A stretch of DNA of 64,000 nt, from assembly GCA_024663395.1 (NCBI GenBank), contig JANFAH010000027.1:496001-560000 (forward strand). Direction: 5' to 3'. This stretch comes from Pisolithus tinctorius. Taxonomy: Eukaryota; Basidiomycota; Agaricomycetes; Boletales; Pisolithaceae. How positions within the stretch are numbered: position 1 is the stretch's first letter; each line of letters opens with the position of its first letter. Under the pieces are notes generated by a model, which ran no database searches, was not told where the DNA came from, and was given only the letters and a program-made list of their open reading frames with translations. Of the stretch, positions 1 through 10,674 are shown one piece after another. Made by a program: the position numbers and the translations under genes.

Positions 1-750
1 CACCATAGCCTCTGAAGCTATCATGGGACATCCCACTGGCCTATGGAAGGGGGGGGGTGGGATGTCCCACAGTGGCCTCCAAAGCTATCAAGGGGCATCC
101 CACTGTCCTGGGCATGGGGCCCCATGCCAATCAGATCATATAGCATCCTATGCCAGTGGGGCACTCACATGCTCATCCCCCACAAGAGCATCATTTTGAT
201 ACTATGTATGTATGTACCTCAACTGTAAGTTGGAAACAAAAGTACTGATCTTAGTGAGGAGTGACTGTTGTAACAAACACAAACTTACAGTACTATTGGG
301 GGGATTCTGAATCCATTAGCCTTTAGTAATTGACAGGTTCACCTTCATCCACATTGTACAATTCTGCAGATGGCATCACACAAACACACTCATTTCCCAG
401 TAGTCTTCATATATCACTTAATATGTATAGTAAGTGTTTTTTGGGAGGGTAATGTTTTCATCCATCCCCCCAGTTTGATAGGTATGCTCATTGTCTGGAT
501 GATGATCATAACAGCAATGTGTTTGTGATTGAAAGCTGACATTCCAATGTTGGTGTGAGCTGCACTTTTGCAGTTGAGGACCCCTGACACCTAAGGCAAC
601 CATGGGACAGCCCAAAATATATTACCAAAGGGCTGGGATTATGGGACATCCCAGCTCCTGCACACTGCAAATAGCCCTGGGACATGGCCAGATGTCCCTG
701 GGATGACCTGGTCTGAGTGGCTTTTAGCTTGGATGATTTGTAGAAAAACT
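1..750. repeat. Gene-free left edge with GGGACATCCC-type motifs
   Basis: No coding region is supported here. The first 120 bases hold two related copies of a motif (a CTATCA followed by GGGACATCCC or GGGGCATCCC, near 18-35 and 86-103), with inverted versions of the same core near 59-70 and 604-705. This looks like a decayed short repeat or MITE, but I could not define its ends. Confidence 0.3.
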
Positions 751-2323
751 TCAGCCTACATGCTTATGAAAATTGGTTACCTGAAGTGCATGGGGAGTTA
801 ATGAATTTGGATTGGAAAGAGTGGATGCATTGAGATGAGCCTCTGTGAGTGCACAGCTGGAGTCAATGCAGCTCTCAGTCTGTGCAGAGTCCAGAGAGCT
901 GCTACCTATTTTTTTTTCCTCAGGGGCAGAGCCTGAGGTTGAGGCCAGTGCTGCCTCAGAGGTGGCCACAGTGTGAGCTTTGGCTTTCCTGGCTTTCTTG
1001 GGACACTTATCTGCAAAATGTCCAGTGCCCCCACAGAACATGCAAAGGTTGTTATCTCTGTGACACTTGCACTCCTCCAGTGTCAGTTTGCCCTCCTTGC
1101 CCAGCTTGCTTGAGTCCAGCTTGGGTGTGTTAGAGCCAGTCTGACTGGTTGAGGTGGTTTTAGCTGAGGACTGGTTACCAGAGTTGCCATTTCTGGAGCT
1201 ATTGCCAGTCTTGGATTTCTTTAGCCTGGTTGTTGTGATTGGGGTTGGGAGTCAACTTGTTACCAGAGGATGATCCCTGGTGTTTGCTGGACCACTGAAC
1301 CTCCTCTTTGTGCTCCCAGTAGTGCATGTCAATCTCTTGAGCTAGATGGTGAAGCTTGTGCAGGGTTCTTGGTTTACCAACCTGGCAGACCTCATCTTTG
1401 ATATGGTCAGGGAGACCAGTGTAGAAGAAGTGACACAGAGTGCCATCACCATATCCCTGGACTTGTGAGGCAAGCTGGTTGAATTTGACTACATACTTGT
1501 TGACCTGGTGATTATCCTTCATTTGGAGGTGATCTAGCTGGCTTGCCACATCAGCTACTGGGTCATGGGGTCCAAAGGTGGTCTGGAACTCTATAATGAA
1601 CTCTTTCCATGAGTCCATCCAGTAGGGCCAGTCCTCTGGGTCTTCAGTTTCAAGTAGGTCTGGTTCAAACCACTTGAGAGCCATCCCTTTCAGGAATGAC
1701 TGTGCAAAGGTGTCCTTGGCCTGGTCACTTTGAAAGGCCTGGGGCCAGTCCTGGAAGTTGAGTTCGCATTGGATAAGAAAAGTGTGCAACTTCTTTGGGT
1801 CTGTCCCATCAAAGGTGTCTGGTTCACACAACTTGGTTCTAGAAGAGGACTCAGAGCTGGTGCAAGCATTGCATGTGAGAAGCTCAATGGCTTTGGTGAG
1901 GTTGTCAAGCATGGTTACACCAGGCTCAACATCATCTTCTGGGAGAGGATCTTCTTTGTCATTATCTGGGTCATCTCCTGGCCCATCATTGCCAGGACCA
2001 TCATTGCTGGGGTCACCACCACTGGGATTGAAGTCATCTGGTTCATCCAGGTCCAGTTCATCATCCAGATCATTAGTGGGTGCAGGAGGTTGATTAGAAG
2101 TGGGTGTAGTGGACCTGCAGGCTGAGAAGCCCCTGAAGTTGTTGACTTCACTGGGCAACCTCCTGGCTGTCCCTAAGGACACCAGGGCAGCAGTGTGGCA
2201 CAAGTTGACAGCTGAGGTGGAATCTGGATTGGTAGCATGTGCCTGTGCTGCTTGAGTTCTGATCTGGGTAGGCATGCCAAGGGTGTGATACTGAGGTTTG
2301 AGCAGAAGGGTAGTGACCCACAC
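751..2323 (-). pseudogene. Gag of Ty3/gypsy chromovirus A1, one frameshift, runs into truncated pol
   Basis: Gag is the structural protein of the retrotransposon particle. The reading starts at or near 2323; the Met at 2275 aligns better with the Gag start of element X. The order is an acidic Asp-rich segment, a capsid-like core (motifs DTFDGTDPKK, LKGMALKWFEPDLL, TTFGPHDPVAD), a basic Ser/Asn-rich linker and a CCHC knuckle (CMFCGGTGHFADKC). A single-base frameshift near 1199 separates core and knuckle. The A-run that normally precedes the gag stop has nine As here, so gag reads straight into the first residues of pol (LNASTLSNPNSLTPH). The element is then lost at about 780, before the protease active site. 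Confidence 0.85.
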
Positions 2324-2330
2324 AAGTGTG

Positions 2331-2340
2331 AGTCTGAAAT
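2331..2340 (-). promoter_or_regulatory. Primer-binding site of A1, complementary to its own LTR
   Basis: On the minus strand ATTTCAGACT lies two bases inside the LTR end. It is the exact reverse complement of AGTCTGAAAT in the same LTR (plus-strand 2540-2549), which sits about 30 bases downstream of a TATA-like box. This is the arrangement of Tf1-type self-priming, where the mRNA 5' end primes minus-strand synthesis. Confidence 0.7.
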
Positions 2341-2342
2341 AC

Positions 2343-2925
2343 TGTTAAGTCCAGGTCTTCACCAGTCCAAAGCTGGTCTGGAGTCTGGTCAGGTGTCAGA
2401 GGGTAGACTAGGAACTAGAAGGTTGGACTGTTGGACTTAGTGACTGAAGGTGCAGCACTATTCCCTTGCATGGGCCATAGTCTGGTTGAGAGGCAGGAGA
2501 TAGAGATCAGAGAGACTGGGTTAAGACAAGACTAAGTTGATTTCAGACTGAGGCTAAACAGATTATCCTATGGCTTAAATACTACAGGTAACCTAAGTGT
2601 AACATAGCACTGGAGACCAGTCTGCACCAGTACGACAATGGTTGGTAAACTGACTGGTAAGTAATGTTACAAAGAATATTATCAAGCAAAAGTATGAACA
2701 AGGGTTTTACCAGGAACCAAGGCAGGATTTGTGGCTGGGCTGGGTGTTACACTGGCCTGGTACTAACTGAGTGGGCAACTTGATTGGGCACTGCCTTGCA
2801 GTGCCTCACAAGCTAACATGTTTCTAGGTTGAGGGGTTAAGGCCAGGACTGGGGCAAGGGTTAGAGTGGGACTGGTTGAGACCAGGGTAGAGCCAGTCTA
2901 GGGTAGTCTGGGTGTGGTCATGACA
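2343..2925 (-). repeat. 5' LTR of element A1
   Basis: A 583-bp repeat with TG...CA ends (minus strand TGTCATGACC to CTTAACA), directly upstream of PBS and gag. About 400 bp of it recur at 12899-13305 with scattered transitions. On the minus strand a TATTTAAG box (about 2574-2581) precedes the presumed transcript start AGTCTGAAAT. No TSD could be tested because the other end of the element is missing. Confidence 0.8.
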
Positions 2926-3341
2926 TCCTGGCTGATTCTGGGTTATGAGTTGATGACTGTCCAGAGTTTGAGGACATCTTATTGAACCTTTTGAATGTTC
3001 ATGGTAGAGATCATGTCACTGCTGGTCATTTCTTCCACATATGCTTCCATTCTGTGAACATTCACATGAACAACCTTGGAGTAGTGCATACTTGCAAATC
3101 TCTGTGGTTCAAAGATGAAAAGATATTATTAGTGGTCAGCTAATAAATGAACCAAAGCAAGGAGGTGACTATGGTCAAGGGAAAATAACCTTGTATGCCA
3201 TATGGATCTATGAAGTAATGAAAATGTTGTTATTTCATGGGCTAGACAGCTTGTCGATCCTCAATACACTGATGATCAGAAGGAGGACTTGTCAGTTTCA
3301 AATGAAAGGGTTTCAGAAGGACGACATATGAATAGACTGTT
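2926..3341. other. Gene-free stretch, nothing recognised
   Basis: AT-rich sequence between the A1 LTR and the last recognised exon of the Plavaka gene. It may contain the Plavaka 3' end, but no terminal repeat or reading frame is clear. Confidence 0.4.
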
Positions 3342-4934
3342 TCAGAGGTGCCCTGCTGCTTTGTGCATCATTTGCACATGAAGGAACATGTCAGTGTTGA
3401 TTGTGTCAACAATGAGATGCTTGCCCAGTCTTGTATGATCTGGATATAGAAGGGCACCAGGAATGATCATGTGGACTGAAATAATTTCAGATGATCTGTG
3501 TGGTTGCACACATACCCTCCAGAAGTTGAGGTGGTTGCCCTTCTGGAGCCATTGCCCAATCAGCTGGGCATCATATGGCTGTAGCAATGCCAAAGGGAAG
3601 GTTTCTTCACTGACAACACAATTGAACAAAAGTACAAGTCACCCAAATATGTCTTTCTCCTGAGTCTTGACAAGCACACAGTTGTAATGAGGATGTCCAT
3701 GGAAGTTAGGATGGCAATGTAGATAATCTGTGTACTGACACCAATCAATGGTGGACTTGAAGTTCACTTTGACAAAGTGATATTCCACAATCTTTGGTGA
3801 ATATTAGACATACCAAAAACTGAACAAAAACAATGTTTCATCTTACCTTGTCATTCCTTTGGAATTTAATGGGCTTCCCTATAATGTTGAAGTGTTTATT
3901 AAGGAACTCACTGAGCTTTCCACAGAATTGATTGAATGCATTGTCAGTAACACTCTTCTTCTTGATGTCCTCAAACATTAATGGTTCTTTCACTTTGCTA
4001 CCAAACTTGACATGGAAAAACTCCTCCTCAGGTTTGTCAGTAATGGCTTTGAGGTTATCCAGATTTGTTGGTTTTCCAGTCAACCTGTAAGCATTGTATT
4101 CTGTAATCCTGCAACAAATATGTTCACAAACCAGTCCAAGATGATTGACATTGAGAATCTACAGAAGTTTAAGCATGCCAAATACTAACAAACAATTTAG
4201 GACTTACTTGCTGAGCAACATCCTTGAAGTTTGTTTGTTTTTGATAAGCTTCCTTCAAGGGGCCATGCATTTTCTCATTTGGCTTTGTGTTGAAATTGTG
4301 GGTGACACCCTTGGCTTTGATGTCATCAAACATGTGCATATGGGTCCCTGTATGTTGTGTCTTCTCTGCATATTTCTGATCTGGAAACAGTGAGGGAGAG
4401 CTACAACATCAAAAGCAGAGCTGACCTGAATCAATGAATTGAAAGTAGCAAGCACCTCCTGCCCAGCAGCCAGTATGTGTGTCATATGTAATTTGAGTGT
4501 GGTATACATATCAAACTTGATGTAAGCACACAGACAGCATAACAGGAGGTAACCATCTTTTTCCATCTCACAGGGGAAGATGTCATGACAGGTGAATATG
4601 ATTATCTGTTCAGGAAATGTCAGTGAAATCAGAGCTTGGTAAGACACTTACAATACCTTGGATAGGTCCTCAAACTTTTGACCATCTGTGTATGAAACTG
4701 AAAGTGCTTCCTTGAAATGATTGAGACCATGCCAATGAGGCATTGCATTGAGACTAGTAAATTATCAGCATGACTGCTTCATGCAATGAGATAGATGCAC
4801 TTCTGTTCAACTTTTCCCATTGTCTCAAGAATCCTCAAAAGTTCTCCCCACAAATGGTCACCAAATTTTCCCACACAGTTGGCATGGAGTCTATCCCAAC
4901 ACAATGCTCGATAAATGTCCATGTTCCCGACCTC

Positions 4935-6140
4935 CGGGAAGGCACTCTAGAGGCAATTAGAGCTAGAGGGAAGGTAACAGCATGAGCCACTTACATCTAC
5001 ATCACATAGTCCCTGTTTCACCAGAACTAGAGGATAGGGCTGTCGGGGATGGCAGGCACCTTGTTTACGGACACATCATAGATTCCCATAATTTACAGCT
5101 AGCAATCAATATTTGCACCAGTCTCACTTCTCCATTGCAGTGCCGTCGGAGCTCTCGCCCCTTTCTTGCCGCGTCAGAGTCACCACCCACGCTCTAAACA
5201 CAGCCCCTCTTCCGTCCTCGTCTCGACCCCATCGACCCGTTAGATGCCAACAAATCATCGACAACGTAATATTATTCTTAGGAGGTTTGGTGGGCCAACT
5301 CTAAATCTCCTCACTTCCGATGAAGCGCAGATCGGAGAGATGATCCCTTCACATAATGAGTGCACGCACAGGAATGCCAGCATCAGGTACTTACATGTCA
5401 TTGTTGAACACGAACGAATAGCCACCCAGAAAGGCAGGATATGCGCCGCAGACGTACCCACCCAGTAACCACATGACATCGATACAATTTGACTGTTGCG
5501 CGATTTCGATGAAAAGATCTTCACTCAACATCCGAGCGAATATCTGCGGCAAGAGGACCAAAGGCTTGCGGCTCTCGATCATAAGACGATGTTAGACTGG
5601 GAAAGAGCCAAAGTGACATTGATTGCGCTTGCGCCAAACTAGAGTACAAAGACACATGCCTTCAATTCACTGCCACCATCGATTGATCTTCATCCGCGAG
5701 TAAAGCCTTGGGCTTGGAGTTTGAACAAATGAACAGGGACAGTCTAGGCACGCAATAGTACACAGACACATGCCTTCAATTCGCAGCCACCGTCGATTGA
5801 TCTTCGTCTGCGAGTTAACCACCTTTACATTTGAGCTCGTTACAATCGTACATAAATGCAAGTACATAAATCCGTAGCAACAAACCTTTGCCGGCGTGAT
5901 TTGAATCGGACTTTCTAAAGGGGAATGTTCGTGGATGTTGAAAAATGAGCAACGAATTTCGAGGTGCAGTGACCTTGTAAACAAGGTGACAAGCTCAGGG
6001 TAAGTCCTACATGGCTGTGCACAGTCACGGGGATAGTATAACCCCCTGGCTGGAGCGGAAGAAAATTAATGGTACAGATTCTTAGTACCCCACAATGACA
6101 TACTAGAAGACCAGTGGGTTTTGCTGTGCGGAGTCAATTG
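4935..6140. other. CpG-rich foreign segment inside the Plavaka gene, with a host-like exon
   Basis: CpG dinucleotides are frequent here and rare on either side. On the minus strand 5582-5391 is a 63-codon open stretch that ends at a strong GTAAGT donor (just after YSFVFNNDM) and is preceded by a TTTCCCAG acceptor upstream of its Met, so it looks like an internal exon of a host-type gene. The peptide (…LLGGYVCGAYPAFLGGYSF…) is hydrophobic and I do not recognise it. The segment separates the two halves of the transposase and could be a captured gene fragment or a later insertion; no TSD was found. Confidence 0.45.
5642..5820. repeat. Local direct duplication of about 60 bp
   Basis: The stretch from about 5643 (ACAAAGACACATGCCTTCAA) to 5700 recurs at about 5758-5815 with a few transitions, a period of about 115 bp. 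Both copies contain ATCGATTGATCTTC or a close variant. No function can be assigned. Confidence 0.6.
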
Positions 6141-6211
6141 ACAGGCAGATGCGCGGATGTCGAAAAAAGTGTCTCATTTTTGGGCTGGAGTGACCTTGTA
6201 AACAAGGTGAT
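5925..6211. repeat. Two copies of a 65-bp unit ending in a small palindrome
   Basis: A unit ending in GTGACCTTGTAAACAAGGTGA occurs at about 5925-5992 and again at about 6144-6211. The core ACCTTGT-AA-ACAAGGT is an inverted repeat. On the minus strand both copies read LFTRSL followed by a related peptide, so they may be two versions of the same transposase exon on either side of the foreign segment. Confidence 0.5.
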
Positions 6212-8145
6212 TTGTTCCTTGCCATCTGCTTGGGTCTGTGAGCATGCTTCCTGTAATGTCTTGAAAACATTCTCACTGGTACAGCATTCACAGTCCTCAG
6301 GGAATTTTGATATCTCATTGCAATGGATAAGGCAAATGGGGCAAGGGTGATTTGACATCACACCACATATGAGTGCCATGACCACTCTGAGTGACAAAGA
6401 TTGTCAGCCTGCATTCATGATATTTTGGGCAGCATATCCACTTACTGCTCTTCATAATCAGCTGAAAGAATTAGTACAGTAGGAAAAAGTCAGCATGCAA
6501 CACCATCCCAACACCTTAAGAACCCAATAGCCAGTTTTCAAGTACTCCAATATTGTATCTAGTATCTTCTTGAATGATTCATGCCAAACACAATTCTTGA
6601 AGTTGGCAAATGATTTCTTTCCAGAGTACTTCTTGTCTTCCTTCACCTATTAGAAGCACAATACAGAAAATCAGCCAGTGTACTCAACACTATCAACAAA
6701 GGAATTTACAATCAGTAACCACCCAACTACCCAGCCACCACCTAAACCTTCACCATTACAGATCCAAGTAGGTAGATGTGCAATCCACACAACAACTGGA
6801 TACCCTTTTTGTTGACCAAATGATGACAACTTGGCTTTCTCAGCATATAAAACAAATGCTAGAACTTTGCCATCTGAAGGTAGATCACTCTGAAAAAAAA
6901 TCGTCAAAGTTGCATGCAAAGACTACTAATGACATACTTGTACATCCCAAAATTCATTAGCTGTCCATGGCTCATCAATGAAACAAACAAATGAGACACC
7001 ATCAAACTTGGATAGGCACTGAGCATCGAATACAAAATATGGGCCCACACCTGAATCCTTCAAGAGATTGCAGGCCCAATCCCACAACAAATGATAATAC
7101 ATCTTAAACTCCATTGTCTCACCTCCAAATGGTGCACTTATTATTGTCATCTGAAACTGGGCTAGGATGTAATTAGGGTTGACAATGACAATGAATAGAT
7201 GCCACTTACTGCTGTCATGTGGTGCAAAGCAGCCTGCTGAGTGCTCTCAAGATCATTGTAATTATTCAGAGTCCAGTCCTCAGTGCAAGAACCTTTCAAA
7301 AGCTTGTGGATACAATTTGCTTGCTCCTTGTTGAGAGCAGTGATGTGGATGAATTCTGAGAGGTTGAAGTTGAGACAGGTTCAGAACAGGTACCACAGAG
7401 TGGTGCATGGATCCAGTTTGTATGTCTTGGGTGCATGACCTTGGGTGAACTTGGTGAATGGCACTTTCACAGTTGGCTTTCCAGCATTCAGGTGGTATTT
7501 GACTTGGATACTGTCAACAATGTTGATATTGACCTTGGGTTCAGCAACTGCATAACATATTGGCATGGACAATATGTGATCACATATCGACATGCACCAT
7601 TCAGTTCATCATTCACACCCATGTAACAATTGTGAGAGTCCAATTTGGAGAGTAGCAGGAAACTTACCCAGTGCTGGCTCTGCATGCATCTCAACAGTGG
7701 GCCCTGTCACTGATCCACCAGTAAGAACACCTGCTCAAATTGATCCAGTGGTAAATCAGAAATAAAATAGACTGGTAAAATCCCTATGTACCTTCTCAAT
7801 GAAGCAAGTCAAAGTGAGTGTGATCTTCATTTGTTTTGTGAGCCCACCTGATGCATGATTTATGATGAGGTCCTATTCCAGTCGCCTTGAATGTTTTCCC
7901 ACACAATTTGCAGGTAGTAGTGTGCTTTTCTGGAGACATACTACTGGTTGACAAAGGGAATGTGTCCTGTGAGAGTAAAGACAGTAAATACAATAAAGAA
8001 AAACAAGTGGACAGCAATGCGAGATGCAGACAGTAGCATTTGCTGTTGCAAAGGGCATTGCAATGGCATTGACAGCATATTGCAACTCCACACTCTCACA
8101 TGCAATCTTATCATGAATTGATTATCACCATGTAAAAATCAGACA

Positions 8146-9182
8146 TCATTGCAATGGACTGGATAATCTTCTGACAAAGCATAGGGACACTTTGTAGAGC
8201 ATGTATTGAACAAGCTGGGGGGCTGGGAGGATATGTGTGTGTGCTAACAGGGTATCTGTGGGCATGGTTTTCATGGTGCCCATTGCTGCTAGAACAGCCA
8301 TTCTTTGGATTGTAGTGATGTGCATGGTTATACCTTTTGAGCCTTGCAATCTAGAGGAGTGGTCTCCTGTGTAGGATGGGCATAGCCATACCAATGCTGT
8401 GTATGTTACTTTTGGTATGATGACTGCTTGGTAGAGATGACACATCTGTCTCATAGAGATGCCCCATGAGGTCGCAGAGAGCCTTTGAAGCAGGAGGGCC
8501 TGCTTTGTGCCTTTAGCAAGAGCTTGTGCTGCTTGTGTCTTCCACCTTAGTTCATGATCAAGTATCACACCTAGGAACTTGTGAGTAATTGATGGATTTA
8601 TGATGGTGTCTCTTAGTGTTAGTGGTGGCCTGGGTTTGTTGTGGTTAAGTGTGAAGTCCATCAGTGTGAACTTGCTGGTCTCAAACTGGGAGTTGTGATC
8701 TTTGGATCAAGCATAGCCACTGTCATCTCATTCCATCATGTCATGTAGGATAGCATGGGTTTCTGTGAAGGTTTTTCCAATAGCTATGAAGGCAGTGTCA
8801 TCCATGAAGGCTAATGTTAGTTTGTTTTTTCCTTTGGCTGTGTCCACTAGGTCCAAGCTGTAAATTATGTAGAGGATCATTGACAGTGGGTCTCCTTGGC
8901 CTATTCTGTTGCTGATTTTGAACCAGTTGGATTCATAGTTGTCAAAGTGAATCTTGGTCTTCCTGTTGGAGAGTATCTGCCCTGTGTAGTTAGTGATTTC
9001 TGTAGGTAGGCCCCACTTCCTCATGTTGTCTAACAGGTGGTCAGTGACAGTGTTTGGGAATACTCCTTCAATGTCAAGGAAGAGCATGGAGACTACCTGG
9101 TTTTGTTGCCATGCATGCTGTATTGTGGATTCTAGTAGAATCAGTGAGTCTTTGGTTGAGCACTTGGAAGGCTGAAAATGTT
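8146..9182 (-). pseudogene. Tad-like non-LTR retrotransposon (LINE) reverse transcriptase, partial
   Basis: Minus-strand fragment of an ORF2 protein. Motifs in order: KCSTKDSLILLE and QNQVVSMLFLDIEGVFPN (9150-9040, RT motif A with DIEG), IGQGDPLSMILY (motif B, near 8900), LAFMDDTAFIA (motif C, FMDD, near 8810), then THKFLGVILDHELRWK and the region leading into the RNase H domain (8610-8146). There is a break near 8700 and no endonuclease or poly-A tail here. It could belong to the same family as the LINE at 16378-33780, which keeps only the 5' part. Confidence 0.8.
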
Positions 9183-9593
9183 ATGGAGGTCAATCTGGCA
9201 CTTCAGAACATGATGTACAAACCAGTCCCCTCTCAGCCAATGCATTTCTGGCACAGGGATGGTGGTATGGAAGTTAGGGAAAGACAAAATCCTCTTTACC
9301 CCTGGGTGTCATCAGAAGGATATGCTACTGAACTGCCATGGAGCAGAATCCTGTGCTTCCATCTGGCCCTGAATATTGCCTTTGGTCACATATGACCAAA
9401 TAATCCTTCCCCAGTCATCTACAGTTCAGATCAGAGCAAGATCTAGTGAACCCTCATATGGTGGGTTTTGCCTCACCCCAACTTCCATATCAGTGTTCCT
9501 TGGCAAGAAATGCATTGGCTGAGAGGGGACTGGTTTGTACATCATGTTCTGAAGTGCCAGATTGACCTCCATAACATTTTCAGCCTTCCAAGT
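9162..9593. repeat. Perfect 88-bp inverted repeat with 256-bp spacer
   Basis: 9162-9249 and 9506-9593 are exact reverse complements over all 88 bases. The inner flanks keep weaker symmetry (ACTTCCATAYC on both sides). The outer end of the left arm is still in frame with the LINE (FQPSKCSTKDS), so one arm may be LINE sequence copied in inverted orientation. No TSD was found. Confidence 0.8.
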
Positions 9594-9937
9594 ACTGATT
9601 AGTCCAAGAACACATCAGGCATGGGGGGAAACAGTCCAGGAAATGACTGACAGCAGGTTTTTTAAGGGACTGATGGTTCTGAGAGCATGTTATACTGATG
9701 ACACTGTGTTGGCCACCAGTATTTGATAACAATTCCTTGAGAAAATGACCATGTGAGCTAGAGAGATGATTTCACAAGTTGTGGTAAAAGAGGGAGGGTT
9801 AATGGTACAAGTCCAATGTTTGTCATTGTTTACATGCTGATAAATCATCTGGATGATCATGTGGTTTATTATGTAATCATTTTTGCCCATCCTCCATGCC
9901 CTCAATCCCATCAAAAGGTCACATTTCACAATTTCAC
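9594..9937. other. Gene-free, nothing recognised
   Basis: AT-rich sequence with no supported frame, between the inverted repeat and the small TIR element. Confidence 0.4.
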
Positions 9938-10153
9938 CAGTCAGGGACAAAAGTGTTGCGACACACTTTTTGGAAAGAATAGGGTGTATCTCAGCATATA
10001 TTGCTTTTTTCTGACTAACCTTAGTGCTCTGGAAAGCTTAGAGTCACCCCTTTCCAATGGTATAGGTATCATGATTATCTGTGCAGAATAGCCCAAGCTA
10101 CATCAGCAACAAGTCACACCTCACAAACATTGCAATGCTTTTGTCCCTCACTG
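9938..10153. mobile_element. 216-bp mariner-type MITE
   Basis: The ends are inverted (CAGTCAGGGACAAAAG on the left, reverse of CAGTGAGGGACAAAAG on the right) and match for about 25 bases. They begin with CAGT like the Tc1-type element at 49836. The right end abuts TA exactly where the integrase frame of element A2 breaks, so it inserted at a TA there. The left flank is not integrase, so that side was later rearranged. Confidence 0.55.
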
Positions 10154-10674
10154 TAGTCTTTGACAAATGCCCTTAGGCCAGGCCAGGTGTATTCATGCTG
10201 GATGAGTTCCAAGGTTCTATTTTGGCTGAAGTGGCCAGACAAGGGATGATCATGTTTGAACCTCAAGATGTGAAGGCACAGGTCATGAGAGTCTGGTACA
10301 TAGATTCTTCCATCTAGGCAGAGGAAGCTGGTGTCATCAACTGACCACTGGGAATCTGATGTATCTGAGAACTGGACTTGGGCGACTGGGTCTGAGGGTA
10401 GAGCTGAGAGCATATCATTATGAAGTTTCTGCACATCCATCAGTGCAACAGCACATAGGACTGGGTATTCAAGGTAGGTGGCTAGTTGTTCCTGCATGAA
10501 GACCAGTCTGAGGTTTTGTGGGTTGACCCAGGCATAGTCACTATCCCCCTCTTTGGCATAGATGTCCCATCATCTAGTTAGGGCATCAGGCTTAGCACTG
10601 AGTTTACCAGGTCTGAACCAGATAATCATATTGAATTGTGACAAAAACTCAGACTAGCATGCCTGGTGCTGGGT
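10154..10674 (-). pseudogene. Integrase N-terminal part of chromovirus A2, truncated
   Basis: Continues pol of the A2 element after the RNase H stop. Visible blocks: QLATYLEYPVLCAVALMD, GRIYVPDSHDLCLHILR, and the HHCC zinc-binding start HDHPLSGHFSQNRTLEL and EYTWPGL. The frame is lost at 10154 where the small TIR element begins, so the two cysteines, the DDE core and the chromodomain are missing. Stops also lie between 10498 and 10674. Confidence 0.8.

Larger units (their letters stand above)
3342..7939 (-). pseudogene. Plavaka-type (CACTA-related) transposase, intron-rich and interrupted
   Basis: DNA transposase of the kind common in mushroom genomes. Reading right to left: an N-terminal zinc-finger-like segment starting with MSPEKHTTTCKLCG at 7939; a conserved block at 7593-7381 (AEPKVNINIVDSIQVKYH); the core blocks EFKMYYHLLWDWACNLL and GPYFVFDAQCLSKFDG at about 7115-6980; VVGWLLIV near 6720; the cysteine block HPCPICLI near 6340; then, left of a foreign segment, WDRLHAN near 4890, HWHGLNHFKEAL near 4735, LISLTFPEQI near 4630, LKEAYQKQTNFKDVAQ near 4230, and a C-terminal part at 3838-3342 (FNCVVSEETFPLALLQPYDA). 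Several breaks coincide with GT-AG introns, for example a donor directly after NFKDVAQQ and one near 3838. In-frame stops are present. The family is assigned from remembered conserved blocks, so the name is less certain than the class. Confidence 0.7.

Noticed and set aside
1730..2125. 131-codon plus-strand frame over A1 gag
   Set aside because: Shadow of the acidic Gag segment; Gag homology on the minus strand is clear.
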